Source: a virus | Strand: one strand, 5' to 3' | DNA: 35,923 bases | IMG/VR virus record: IMGVR_UViG_3300032235_000059 | Location: 1-35,923 of that record | Part shown: positions 1 through 8,803 of the stretch, piece after piece | How the letters are laid out: each line of letters opens with the position of its first letter | How positions within the stretch are numbered: the stretch's first letter is position 1 | Position numbers and translations under genes: made by a program | The notes under the pieces: generated by a model | Seen by the model: the letters and a program-made list of their open reading frames with translations, nothing else | Told to the model about the DNA's origin: nothing | The model's database searches: none

Positions 1-123
1 AACCACAATAGCTACTGCTGTAGACGAGTTTTTTAACCGTGTTACGTTACTTCTACCCGGAAACGGTACTAACGGCGCACAGAACAACACGTTCCTAGAC
101 TCGTCTACCAACAACTTCACGAT
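1..123. repeat. Terminal direct repeat, left copy
   Basis: These bases are identical to 35801-35923. The repeat lies inside the LamG fibre gene, whose reading frame is continuous from 35766 through the join into this end. This is what an assembler leaves when it goes round a circular or circularly permuted genome. A true short terminal repeat of T7 type is less likely because it would cut a structural gene. Confidence 0.95.
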
Positions 124-1954
124 CACCCGTAACGGCGGCAATCCCGGAATGACGCAGGGTACGTTCTCGCCGTTTAGTCAGACGGGGTGGAGTAATTATT
201 TTGGCGCAACTTCAGCATTTTTAACTCCAGCTATCGGTGCTGGTCAGGCGTTTGGTACTGGTGATTTCACGGTTGAGTTGTGGCTTTATGCTAGCAATTC
301 AGCCTGCAATATTTTGTTGCCAAGTTCAGGAACAAGTAGTTGGGGGCTTCTTACATTTAATAACCAACTTTACTGGCAAGAAAACGGGGCAAATTTAGCA
401 AATGCTGGAACTGTTACACAAAACAGTTGGGTGCATCTTGCGGTTTCAAGAACTGGAGGCACGCTAAACGGCTATGTCAATGGTACTCGCGTTTTTAACC
501 CTGCAAACACTTTTAACTATTCTGCCACACCAACTAGGAATTTAGGCCCTGCTAATGGTGGCGGTGTTCCGTTTTATCTATCAAATGTTCGGATCATTAA
601 AGGCACAGGTCTGTACAGCGGCGAAACTATAACAGTTCCAATGTTACCACTGACTTCTGTAACCAATACGGAACTACTCACCTGTAATTCAAACAGGTTT
701 GTTGATACAAACACACAGGTAGCGGAAAAAACAATTACTGTCAACGGCAGCCCATCCGTCCAACCCTTCAGCCCGTTCGCACCTACTACTGCATATAGCG
801 CGGCTACAGTAGGTGGTAGTGGGTACTTTGACGGTACTGGTGATTATTTAACAACGCCATCTACAAATCAATTTGCTCCTGCTGGAGATTTTACAGTTGC
901 TTGGTGGTACTACCCTGTAACATTACAAACAAGTGTTATGTTGGCAAACTATACAGGGAACAATACGACAGACTGGTCTTTTGAAACTACTTCATTAGGT
1001 GCGCTTAATATATATCTAAATGGGGCGACAGTTAGGATCACTGGAGGTTCTAACACCTTAAGATTAAATCAATGGCATTACATAGTTGTTAGCCGTAGTG
1101 GAACAACAGTTACGGCGTATGTAAACGGATCAACTATAGGCACTTACACACTCTCCGGCACATTTGGTTCTGCTTCGAAATCAATTCGAATAGGCGCAGG
1201 TAGTGCTGGCACAAACAATATGTTTGGGTATTGTTCTGGGGTGAATTTAATAGATGGCACTGCGCTATCTGGAACTATTCCAACTGCGCCGCCTTCCTCT
1301 GCTGGAACTTCTTTGTGCCTCAACTTCACCAACGCTGGTATCACAGACGCTACAGCCAAGAACGACCTTGAGACTGTAGGCAACGCGCAAATCAGCACGA
1401 CTCAGAGTAGATTCGGCGGATCGAGTATCTATTTTGATGGTACAGGTGACTATTTAACGATTGCTGGAAATGCTAACTTATGGCTTGGAGCAGGAGATTT
1501 TACAGTTGAGTTTTGGGTTTACTCGCCAACGCCACCATCTACATCAGCAGCGCAATATGAACTCGTTTCATTTGGCACTTCTGGCTCTACGTTTAGATGC
1601 TTTATTTTTTACGCCAGCGGGTCTTCAACAGCCTCAGCTCAGATCGGGATATATTCCGGTGCGACTAACATCATAACTGTTAATAGCGTTATTCCACAAA
1701 ACACTTGGACTCACGTTGCTGTTACTAGGTCTGGGTCTGGTACTGGGAATGTAAGGTTTTATATTAACGGAACACAAAACGCAACAACCGGGACAAGCAC
1801 AACTGATTTCAATACAGGCAATTTAGGCATTGGTGCGGCTCCGGCAGGCACTAATCCAGCTTTTGTGTATATCGACGACTTGCGCATCACCAAAGGCTTC
1901 GCCCGTTACACATCCAGCTTCACAGCACCAACTGCGGCATTCCCTCTGCAATAA
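2..1954 (+). CDS. Three-domain LamG-like fibre protein (C-terminal 650 residues; N-terminus at 35766)
   Basis: The window opens inside this gene. The frame is open from base 2, and the missing 12 codons lie at 35766-35801 at the other end, giving 662 residues when circularised. Three successive concanavalin/LamG-like beta-sandwich units are visible at roughly residues 73-216, 280-440 and 487-656. Each contains the hallmark strand 'DFTVE(L/F)W' (DFTVAWW in unit 2) and a 'W.H.(A/V)V(S/T)R' strand; units 1 and 3 end with a '(R)I.KG..Y(S/T)' turn. Such modules bind carbohydrate and are common in phage fibres and capsid decorations. It sits in the block of fibre genes between the head-tail adaptor and the tail nozzle, so host-surface glycan binding is the likely role. 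An ATG at 149 would give 601 residues but drops conserved sequence upstream. The domain call is firm; the location on the virion is inferred. Confidence 0.85.
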   Translation, partial: TTIATAVDEFFNRVTLLLPGNGTNGAQNNTFLDSSTNNFTITRNGGNPGMTQGTFSPFSQTGWSNYFGATSAFLTPAIGAGQAFGTGDFTVELWLYASNSACNILLPSSGTSSWGLLTFNNQLYWQENGANLANAGTVTQNSWVHLAVSRTGGTLNGYVNGTRVFNPANTFNYSATPTRNLGPANGGGVPFYLSNVRIIKGTGLYSGETITVPMLPLTSVTNTELLTCNSNRFVDTNTQVAEKTITVNGSPSVQPFSPFAPTTAYSAATVGGSGYFDGTGDYLTTPSTNQFAPAGDFTVAWWYYPVTLQTSVMLANYTGNNTTDWSFETTSLGALNIYLNGATVRITGGSNTLRLNQWHYIVVSRSGTTVTAYVNGSTIGTYTLSGTFGSASKSIRIGAGSAGTNNMFGYCSGVNLIDGTALSGTIPTAPPSSAGTSLCLNFTNAGITDATAKNDLETVGNAQISTTQSRFGGSSIYFDGTGDYLTIAGNANLWLGAGDFTVEFWVYSPTPPSTSAAQYELVSFGTSGSTFRCFIFYASGSSTASAQIGIYSGATNIITVNSVIPQNTWTHVAVTRSGSGTGNVRFYINGTQNATTGTSTTDFNTGNLGIGAAPAGTNPAFVYIDDLRITKGFARYTSSFTAPTAAFPLQ

Positions 1955-1963
1955 GGACTGACC

Positions 1964-2281
1964 ATGCTCTACTCTAAAAACGGTTCAATCCCAAAGCCAG
2001 AGACAGATGGCACAGATGGATGGATTGAAGTGCCTGACGAACCTATTGCGCCTGAAGGCAAAGAGGTTGTCTGGTGGTATCCACCGGGATGGGTAATTCG
2101 TGATCCTAAACCTGCTGATGAAGAAGGCTACAAGTGGTCTTGGTCGCAGTCTGGCGAGGAGTGGGTAAAGTACCAATTACCTGAGACTGTGGTTGAGCCT
2201 GTACTAGAATCATCTCAGATTGAAGTATTAACGAGTAGCCAGATTGAAGGTCTAACAACGTCACAGATTAGTGCGCTATAG
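1964..2281 (+). CDS. Small fibre-associated protein with SSQI repeats
   Basis: A 105-residue acidic, tryptophan- and proline-rich protein that begins 9 bases after the LamG gene. Its last 23 residues are three near copies of an eight-residue unit: SSQIEVLT, SSQIEGLT, TSQISAL. Short 'SQI..L' repeats of this sort occur at the ends of phage fibre and adhesin proteins, where they are thought to form a helical or beta-helical tip. Position between two fibre genes suggests an accessory fibre or fibre-assembly protein. I do not recognise a named family for the N-terminal part. Confidence 0.75.
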   Translation: MLYSKNGSIPKPETDGTDGWIEVPDEPIAPEGKEVVWWYPPGWVIRDPKPADEEGYKWSWSQSGEEWVKYQLPETVVEPVLESSQIEVLTSSQIEGLTTSQISAL

Positions 2282-2290
2282 GGGTAAGAG

Positions 2291-3136
2291 ATGCCAAGTA
2301 TTATCAACAGTGATGACGGAGTAATTTCAGGTTCGTCTGGCTTAGAGACCACAGGCGGCAATGACGGCATTACTGTTTTTCAGCAGAATGGCGTTGAAAG
2401 TATGCGTATTAGTTCGGCGGGGGCCATCAACATGGCTGCAACCTCGTCATTGCAGAAGAACAGCGTAAACGCCTACGCACTAAAAAATATCGTATATCTG
2501 ACTTCTGGCACAGCGGCGACTTACACAACTCCTACCGGTGTTCGTGCTTTGAAAGTAGTCTGCCTTGGTGGCGGTGGCGGTGGTGGTGGGTCTGATGGTC
2601 AAGGGGCAAGTACTTACACAACATCTGGCCCCGGACGTGGAGGAAACGCAGTATCCATTTTTATCACAAGCGTAGCAGCCTCATACACATATACTATTGG
2701 CGGCGGCGGTGCAGGCGGTGCTGCGGGGGCGAATGACGGCGCTACTGGCGGAAGTACTACTTTTGGTGACGGCACCTTATTGATAACGGCTGGTGGTGGC
2801 GGTGGTGGGGCGGGCGTTACAGGGTCAACTAGTTCGTCGGGGCTAAATAATTCTTCCACAGCTAGTAGTGTTGCTAACGGAAACGCTACCGTCCAATACA
2901 TAAACGGAACGCCGGGGGTGTGGGGTAGGGCCACTGCTGTGGCACTTACTTCTTGGGCGATTAGCGGAATATCCCCTTTGTTTGGTGGAGGTAAACCACC
3001 AGTAGGTGGTGGAACGGGGGAAAACGCTAATACTTATGGGGAGGGGGGAGGTGCTACCTACGCAGGTTCAGTAACAACAAATTACGCTGGCGGCAATGGA
3101 TTCCAAGGCATCATTATTATTGAAGAATACTACTGA
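2291..3136 (+). CDS. Glycine-rich tail fibre/adhesin
   Basis: A 281-residue protein. The N-terminal 50 residues resemble phage fibre attachment segments ('GI.VFQ.NGVESMRIS.AG'). From about residue 95 the sequence is dominated by glycine runs (GGGGGGGG near 95, then GGGGAGGAAG, GGGGGGAG and GGGKPPVGGG) separated by short polar or aromatic loops. This pattern is like T-even gp38 adhesins such as that of S16, whose polyglycine-II strands form a sandwich with variable receptor-contacting loops. It probably recognises the host receptor. A ribosome-binding site (GGGGTAAGAG) lies just upstream. The glycine pattern is seen directly; receptor binding is inference. Confidence 0.8.
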   Translation: MPSIINSDDGVISGSSGLETTGGNDGITVFQQNGVESMRISSAGAINMAATSSLQKNSVNAYALKNIVYLTSGTAATYTTPTGVRALKVVCLGGGGGGGGSDGQGASTYTTSGPGRGGNAVSIFITSVAASYTYTIGGGGAGGAAGANDGATGGSTTFGDGTLLITAGGGGGGAGVTGSTSSSGLNNSSTASSVANGNATVQYINGTPGVWGRATAVALTSWAISGISPLFGGGKPPVGGGTGENANTYGEGGGATYAGSVTTNYAGGNGFQGIIIIEEYY

Positions 3137-3324
3137 TGAAGACATTAATTATTCAAAACGGAGTTGTTGTAAACACGGGAGTTGGCGAGCCAGAAGGTTC
3201 TGCGCCTGAAGGGTTTAGCTATGTGGTTGTAGAAGACAACGCATATGTTGGCATAGGGTTTACGGTGAACGAAGACGGCACTTTTACTGCCCCACCTCAA
3301 CCGCCACGTTTGGAGATTGAATAA
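3136..3324 (+). CDS. Small protein downstream of the adhesin, possible fibre-assembly factor
   Basis: A 62-residue acidic beta-rich protein whose ATG shares one base with the preceding stop codon. It ends 'PPQPPRLEIE', and the next gene starts on the last base of its stop. Short proteins with a 'D..Y..G..V..DGTF..P' core often follow fibre genes in phages, and some serve as fibre-assembly chaperones. No catalytic motif is visible. Translational coupling with the adhesin supports a shared job; the function is inferred only. Confidence 0.65.
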   Translation: MKTLIIQNGVVVNTGVGEPEGSAPEGFSYVVVEDNAYVGIGFTVNEDGTFTAPPQPPRLEIE

Positions 3325-4742
3325 TGCCAAATATTGCTTTTGGTGAATGGCTACCAGATCAGCCCGGAGTAACAGGGGCGATTACTGACGCTAAGAACTG
3401 TTATCCAGTTGCTAACGGATATGCGCCACTAAGGTCTGAGGCTGATTATTCTGATGCTGCTGCGCAGAATTTGCTTATTACGTTTGGCGGTAAGTTTGGC
3501 GGTGAGGTAGCGTTATTTGCTGCTGGAGCGACACAGATTTACAAGTTTGATCCGACTGATGCTAGTTTAGATGCCTTAACGACTACTGGTTATTCTACGG
3601 TTGAAAGTTGGGATGTAACCCAGTACGGGGCAAAGATGATTCTGGCTAACGGTCAGGATAAGCTACAGGCTTATGAGATTGGCCTATCTACTTACGTTAC
3701 TGACCTAGCTGCTGCTGCACCTACGGCTAAGTTTGTCACGGTTGTTCGGGATTTCGTTGTTGCTGCTAATGATGGTACTGATACGAACAAGGTCTATTGG
3801 TCTGACATTAACGATGAGACAGACTGGACTCCGGGGGCGGCTTCTCAGTCGGATACCCAGATCATCCCTGACGGCGGGGACATTACAGGTTTAGCGGGTG
3901 GCGAGTATGGTCTGGTCTTCCTAGAACGTGCCATATATCGGATGAGCTACACAGGCTCCCCGTTTTTCTTTCAGTTTGACGCTATATCAAGGTCGTTAGG
4001 ATGTATCTCTAACGGCTCTATTGCTCAGTACGGTGGACTAACGTATTTCCTAGCTGATGACGGGTTTTACTCTTGCGATGGTCAATCAGTAAAGCCTATC
4101 GGTGCTGAAAAGGTTAATCGATGGTTTTTTGATAATGCCATTCCGAGTGAAATCCCAACAGCGATGTCAGCAACAATTGATCCTATCCGAAAGTTAGTCA
4201 TTTGGAAATTTAATAACTCTTTCGGTGGTAACAATATGTTGGTTTACTCGATCAACCTAGATCGTTGGTCGTATGCAGACACTACAGCTAACGCTATTTC
4301 CTTTGTGCTAACTCCTTCAGCGACTTTGGAGCAGGTAGATAACTACAATTCAGATATTGATGCGCTAGAGATTCCGCTGGATTCACGGGTATTTGCTGGT
4401 GGACAGCTACTTTTTGCGGGTGTTTCAGGGGCTAAGATCATTGCTTTCTCTGGTCAGCCTAAGACTGCGAACATTACGACTGGCGATATAACGATTGGTC
4501 GGTCTACGGTGACGTTAGCAAGGCCAATTGTTGATAGTGGAAGTGCATCCGTAGCGATTTCTAGCCGGGATTTGCTCAATGAGCAGGTGGAATTTGGCTC
4601 TAATGTAGCCGCTGACTCAGAAAACCGTGTTTCTATTCGTTCTAACGGTGAATATCATCGTCTGAGACTGACTCCGACAGGGGATAACTGGGAAACAGCG
4701 GTAGGAATTGACGTAGAAGTAGTCAAGCAGGGTACTCGATGA
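3324..4742 (+). CDS. Tail-tube nozzle / packaged-DNA stabilisation protein (P22 gp10-like)
   Basis: A 472-residue beta-rich protein starting 'MPNIAFGEWLPDQPG'. It contains segments typical of propeller-fold nozzles of podovirus tails: 'AKNCYPVANGYAPL' near residue 25, 'FVTVVRDFVVAAND' near 137, and 'VYWSDINDETDWTP' near 157. These proteins cap the portal-adaptor channel and hold DNA in the head until ejection. P22 gp10 happens to have the same length. It is encoded between the fibre block and the ejection proteins, the usual place. The start (TAATG overlap with the previous stop) is well defined. I judge the family from pattern and context, without an alignment. Confidence 0.7.
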   Translation: MPNIAFGEWLPDQPGVTGAITDAKNCYPVANGYAPLRSEADYSDAAAQNLLITFGGKFGGEVALFAAGATQIYKFDPTDASLDALTTTGYSTVESWDVTQYGAKMILANGQDKLQAYEIGLSTYVTDLAAAAPTAKFVTVVRDFVVAANDGTDTNKVYWSDINDETDWTPGAASQSDTQIIPDGGDITGLAGGEYGLVFLERAIYRMSYTGSPFFFQFDAISRSLGCISNGSIAQYGGLTYFLADDGFYSCDGQSVKPIGAEKVNRWFFDNAIPSEIPTAMSATIDPIRKLVIWKFNNSFGGNNMLVYSINLDRWSYADTTANAISFVLTPSATLEQVDNYNSDIDALEIPLDSRVFAGGQLLFAGVSGAKIIAFSGQPKTANITTGDITIGRSTVTLARPIVDSGSASVAISSRDLLNEQVEFGSNVAADSENRVSIRSNGEYHRLRLTPTGDNWETAVGIDVEVVKQGTR

Positions 4743-5527
4743 GGCAATTTCGTACATTACCGCCATTTGGAGGGGATCAGAGGGCTGTTGCTGAGGTCGT
4801 GCGTGGCATTATGGACGGAAAGACCAATAACTCAGGCCTGATTACCCTAGCGACTGGTAATGCGGTCACAACGACCCTCTACGACGAGCGTATAGGCTTT
4901 GAGAGCCTGATTTTCTTCGTTCCGGTATCTGCGGCTGCTGAGGCTGATTCTGCTCCCTATGGGGCGTTTCAGGACTCTACAGACCAGACAGCGGCTAATA
5001 CGACTACAGCGTATGCGGTTACGTTTAATACGACAGATTATTCCAATGGAGTTTACGTTTCTAATAGTTCTAGGCTAAACGTCAGGAATTATGGAATTTA
5101 CAACATCCAGTTTTCGTTTCAATTTAAGAATACGTCAAACGATGGTCAGGACGTAGATATTTGGTTCAGGAAGAACGGCACTAACATAGATAACTCTAAT
5201 AGCCGATTCCATTTGCCTCAAAGGAAAAGCTCTGGCGATCCTAGTCATCTAATTGCCGCGATGAATTTCTTTGTCGAAATGAACGCAGGTGATTATGCTG
5301 AGATTATGTGGAGAACGACTAGCACTAGCGTTTCGTTAGAGCATTTTGATACAAGTACGTCTCCTACTCGTCCATCGGTTCCTAGTGCTATTGTTACGAT
5401 GTCTTACGTTGCACCATCGGCTACAACGAACTTATACGTTTCTACACAACAACAAGGATCAGCAACGATTAGTCATTGGGCTAACGCTACTGCTGACAAA
5501 ACTTACGGATACATAATCGTCGGATGA
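4739..5527 (+). CDS. C1q/TNF-like jelly-roll virion protein
   Basis: A 262-residue protein whose ATG overlaps the nozzle stop by four bases. Residues about 85-225 read as a C1q/TNF-type jelly roll: 'FNTTDYSNGVYVSNSSRLNV', then 'YGIYNIQFSFQFKNTS', 'VDIWFRKNGTNIDNSNSR' and a long 'FFVEMNAGDYAEIMWRT' strand. This is the usual layout in phage structural and fibre proteins that carry such trimeric beta domains. A trimeric head or tail fibre, or a tail plug, is plausible. No enzymatic motif is visible. Confidence 0.7.
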   Translation: MRQFRTLPPFGGDQRAVAEVVRGIMDGKTNNSGLITLATGNAVTTTLYDERIGFESLIFFVPVSAAAEADSAPYGAFQDSTDQTAANTTTAYAVTFNTTDYSNGVYVSNSSRLNVRNYGIYNIQFSFQFKNTSNDGQDVDIWFRKNGTNIDNSNSRFHLPQRKSSGDPSHLIAAMNFFVEMNAGDYAEIMWRTTSTSVSLEHFDTSTSPTRPSVPSAIVTMSYVAPSATTNLYVSTQQQGSATISHWANATADKTYGYIIVG

Positions 5528-5925
5528 CAGAGTGGAAATATATCGAGCCTGACAAACTCAGAAATTGGTGGATGAGCGTCAAGCCCGGATTAGAGAGAAT
5601 CAAGATTGCCAGTTCTGAAAGCTGGATCGTGGAGGATGTGTACACGGACTGCTGGAATCAGAAGTCAGGCTTATGGGTTGGACTAGAGGATAGTCATTTC
5701 AAAGCGTTTTTTATAGTGCAGCCATTGGGGGAAGAACTCCATATCTGGTGCGCTTGGACGTTAGAAAATGATTATCATATGGTGCAAAAAGGTTTACAAT
5801 TCATCAAAAATATGGCAAGGGAAAGCGGTAACAAATACCTAACTTTCACGAGTCATAGACCGGGGTGGGAACGTAGAGCCAAGGCCTTCGGATTCCGTCC
5901 TAGAAAGTGGATAAGCGAGGTTTGA
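5524..5925 (+). CDS. GNAT-like small protein (T7 gp13-like position)
   Basis: A 133-residue protein whose ATG overlaps the preceding stop (ATGA). It has the secondary-structure feel of a GNAT acyltransferase fold: an N-terminal helix pair, 'LWVGLEDSHFKAFFIVQPLGEELHI' strands, a helix 'MVQKGLQFIKNMARESG' and a terminal 'WERRAKAFGFRPRKW'. In T7-like and many other podoviruses a GNAT-like protein (gp13) sits just before the internal virion proteins and assists their assembly. Here too it immediately precedes four such genes. No clear acetyl-CoA P-loop (Q/RxxGxG/A) is seen, so catalysis is doubtful. Confidence 0.65.
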   Translation: MTEWKYIEPDKLRNWWMSVKPGLERIKIASSESWIVEDVYTDCWNQKSGLWVGLEDSHFKAFFIVQPLGEELHIWCAWTLENDYHMVQKGLQFIKNMARESGNKYLTFTSHRPGWERRAKAFGFRPRKWISEV

Positions 5926-5926
5926 T

Positions 5927-6622
5927 ATGGGAACGCCAGCTAGTACGCAAACAAGCAAGACGGAAATTGATAAAGAGTTTAAGCCCTTTATAAAATTCGG
6001 TCTAACTGAGGGTAAGCGACTTTATCAAGCGATGCCTGAAGCCCCTGAGACCTTAGCTGTCCCACAGTCAGAGGCTACGATTGAGGCTCTAAGAAGGGCT
6101 GAAGAGCGGGCTATGGCTGGTTCTCCGCTACTCAAGGCTGGTCAGGAAGAACAACTAGCTACGATTCAAGGTCGTGGCGTTAATCCGTTCCTAAGTGGTG
6201 CTTTGGCACAGGCTAACCGTCTAGCGGGTGAGAGTTATACCCAGAACATTCAAAACCTACAGTCTCAGGCTTCATCGGCTGGTCGTTATGGATCGGCTGC
6301 AATGGGTCAGCAGGCTGGTAAGGCTCAGGACATCTTTGCTCGTGCCTTAGCGGAACAGGGCGGTCAACTAGCGTACTCCTCGTCTGAGGCTGAGAGAAAT
6401 AGACAGGTGGAAGCAGCGAGAAATGCTCCGACAATGTCTGCTGCTGATTATGCTGATATTCAGCGACTCCTACAGGTTGGTCAGGGTAGAGAGGCTTACG
6501 ATCTCAATGAAATTATGGGTAAGTTGAAGGCTGCAAACATACCGTTAGAAAGATTGCAACAGTATGCCAATATCATAAATAGTGCGCCTTTGGAAACAAC
6601 CTCCACTACTACACAGGGATAA
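5927..6622 (+). CDS. Internal virion / DNA ejection protein 1
   Basis: A 231-residue Ala/Gln/Gly-rich helical protein, the first of four consecutive low-complexity genes between the nozzle and the collar fibre. Features include 'GRGVNPFLSGALAQANRLAGES' around residue 85 and 'QASSAGRYGSAAMGQQAGKAQD' around 115, both typical of proteins carried inside podovirus heads and ejected with the DNA (T7 gp14/15/16 or P22 gp7/16/20 roles). No signal peptide or enzymatic motif is visible. The role rests on composition and position. Confidence 0.65.
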   Translation: MGTPASTQTSKTEIDKEFKPFIKFGLTEGKRLYQAMPEAPETLAVPQSEATIEALRRAEERAMAGSPLLKAGQEEQLATIQGRGVNPFLSGALAQANRLAGESYTQNIQNLQSQASSAGRYGSAAMGQQAGKAQDIFARALAEQGGQLAYSSSEAERNRQVEAARNAPTMSAADYADIQRLLQVGQGREAYDLNEIMGKLKAANIPLERLQQYANIINSAPLETTSTTTQG

Positions 6623-6625
6623 ATC

Positions 6626-7219
6626 ATGGGTGCTGCTGCTGCTCCGATTCTTATTGGCTCTGCCCTTGGGGCTGTTACGAACCGTAAAAACCCACTACAG
6701 GGTGCGCTACTAGGTGGTGTTCTAGGTGGCGTAGGTGGTTCGTTTATGGGCGGTGCGATGAACGCTGGTAATGCTGCGTCTACTGCTACGATGACTGGGG
6801 CTAATCCTGCTGTGATGGGTACTGCTGGTATGGGGAGTACTGTAGTACCTGCTGCTGCTACACCATTAAACGCATTGACTCAGGGCGTTAATCCTATTTT
6901 TGCTAATCCTTCAATGCCTACTTATGCGGCTACAGGTGGCACTACAGGGCTTATTGGCTCATCGACTGCACCTTTAACGATGGCAGAGCGTTTTTCAGGT
7001 GGTGTGAACGCATTAAAGAGCGACATTGGTTCATTAAATACATTTGCGAACCAGAATCCAGTAGCTACTCAAGTTGGTCTTAGTACTGCTAGAGACATCA
7101 TGGCTCCTAAGCCTCCTCCTCCTGTTCAGCCTCCGGGTTTGATGAGAGGTAATCCAATTCAACAACAACAAAATTCAGAATTGGCGATGGGTATGCCACA
7201 AATTAACCTGCTAGGGTGA
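6626..7219 (+). CDS. Glycine-rich ejection / DNA-transfer protein 2
   Basis: A 197-residue protein starting with a hydrophobic Ala/Gly segment ('AAPILIGSALGAVT') followed by 'GALLGGVLGGVGGSFMGGAM', a glycine-zipper-like pattern able to enter a membrane. The middle is Ala/Thr/Met-rich and the C-terminus is Pro/Gln-rich. It lies 3 bases after the previous gene. Glycine-zipper proteins encoded here in podoviruses (T7 gp14-like) form the outer-membrane part of the DNA-ejection channel; I infer the same role. Confidence 0.65.
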   Translation: MGAAAAPILIGSALGAVTNRKNPLQGALLGGVLGGVGGSFMGGAMNAGNAASTATMTGANPAVMGTAGMGSTVVPAAATPLNALTQGVNPIFANPSMPTYAATGGTTGLIGSSTAPLTMAERFSGGVNALKSDIGSLNTFANQNPVATQVGLSTARDIMAPKPPPPVQPPGLMRGNPIQQQQNSELAMGMPQINLLG

Positions 7220-7222
7220 CGT

Positions 7223-8803
7223 ATGGCGATTGAAGACTACATCCCGAATATCTTTGGTGGTACGCCTACTATGTATCAGGGGTTGCTAACAGACCCTGAG
7301 CAAGCTGCATTACAAAAACGAGCAAATTTAGGCGGGTTACTAGGATTTGGTGCTGCTCTGGCTCAGGGAATGACTCCACAAGGTGCGCCTCGATCTGCGT
7401 TACAGAACGTCCTATCGGCTCTAGGTGCTGGCTATGGTGGGGCTGCTCAGACGTATGAAGCTGGCCTAAATCAGATGGCTAACGCGCAGAAGTTGCAGCA
7501 GTCTCGGGGTCAGATACAAGCGATTAACCAGTTGCTGCAAGATCCAAGAGTAGCTAACGATCCGATGATGGTGGCTTACATCCGGGCTAATCCTGCTGAG
7601 GCTATCAAATACTTCGCTGAGATGGCTCCGTTGCAACAGGCATTGACTGGTGCGCCTAGTGCCGCTCCTGCTGCTCCAGCTATAACGACAGAGGGTGCTG
7701 TTCCAGTTGCAGAAGGACAACGACTTGATTTAGTTGAAGTCCAAGGCAAGGAAAGGCCTGATCCGTTTCTTGCTCGTAAACAGCAACTTATGGCTCAAAA
7801 TGATCGTTTGTCTACGCTTACATCCAAGTCTGCTAGAGACATCATTGCTAATAATTTGCAGCAGATTGAAACTCTTGATAAGCAAATCTCGAAACGCGCT
7901 GTTGAAACATTTGATTTCGCTAAGATTAAGGCAGGAGTCCCAGACCAGTTCAAGCTAGAAGTTGATGATTTGCAACAACTTGCGGCATCTGGTGGTATTA
8001 CTGGCAATGATTTGAGACAAGGCTTACAGGAGATTAACAAACGAGCAACCGAGTTTGTCTCTAAAGAAAAAGATTACACGAATGAAGATCGTCGTGTAGC
8101 TGCTAAGTTGTTCCCAAATAAGAGTATCAGAGAACTTTCTGGTGAAGAAATTGCTCGGTTGGATGATGTTTTATACAACAGAGACATTCAGAAAAAAATG
8201 GCTGGTCGTACCGTTATTGATATGGGTACGAGAGAGATGGAAAAGGAGTTTGCTAAAGGTGTCGTTGAGGACACTAGAGCATCTTTCCAGCAAGCAAAAG
8301 CCGCAATGGGTACTATCAAAACAATTAACACTTTAAAGCCGATTATTAGTGCTGGTGTTTATGAAGGTGTATTAGCTGGTGCACCTAGAGCTATTGACCA
8401 GTTTGCAACAGCATTGGGTATTAGTGGTAAGAATACTCAAGAAAAATTACAGCGTACTTCTGTTGCTATGCAAAGACTTGCATCATTAGAACTTCAGGCA
8501 GCAGAAGCTATGAAGGGTCAAGGCGCAATTACTGAAAATGAACGTGCTTTGATTGCTAGGGCTGCTGGCGGTAATTTGCGAGACTTTACTGCTACTGAAG
8601 TTCAGGCATTGTTAAGCTCACTTGATACAGTTGCAAGGTTTAAGGTTGATTCTCACCAGTCAAATTGGCAAGTAATGAACGAAGACCCGATTGGAAGAAA
8701 ATACTCAAAATACTACAAGATTGGAGATATGCCTCCTCCTATTTCTGACACTCCTGTTCAACAATCTGCCCCTAGTGGCGTAACTGTCAGGAAGATACGG
8801 TAA
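7223..8803 (+). CDS. Large internal virion / ejection protein 3
   Basis: A 526-residue largely helical protein. The first 100 residues are Gly/Ala-rich ('LGGLLGFGAALAQG', 'LSALGAGYGGAAQTYEAGL'). Charged coiled-coil-like stretches follow from about 185 to 330, then a conserved-looking domain at about 340-480 ('AAEAMKGQGAITENERALIARAAGG'). The phrase 'GQGAITE.E..LI..A' is familiar from phage structural proteins that travel in the virion. No transglycosylase motif is visible. Its stop shares one base with the next start (TAATG). Confidence 0.65.
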   Translation: MAIEDYIPNIFGGTPTMYQGLLTDPEQAALQKRANLGGLLGFGAALAQGMTPQGAPRSALQNVLSALGAGYGGAAQTYEAGLNQMANAQKLQQSRGQIQAINQLLQDPRVANDPMMVAYIRANPAEAIKYFAEMAPLQQALTGAPSAAPAAPAITTEGAVPVAEGQRLDLVEVQGKERPDPFLARKQQLMAQNDRLSTLTSKSARDIIANNLQQIETLDKQISKRAVETFDFAKIKAGVPDQFKLEVDDLQQLAASGGITGNDLRQGLQEINKRATEFVSKEKDYTNEDRRVAAKLFPNKSIRELSGEEIARLDDVLYNRDIQKKMAGRTVIDMGTREMEKEFAKGVVEDTRASFQQAKAAMGTIKTINTLKPIISAGVYEGVLAGAPRAIDQFATALGISGKNTQEKLQRTSVAMQRLASLELQAAEAMKGQGAITENERALIARAAGGNLRDFTATEVQALLSSLDTVARFKVDSHQSNWQVMNEDPIGRKYSKYYKIGDMPPPISDTPVQQSAPSGVTVRKIR

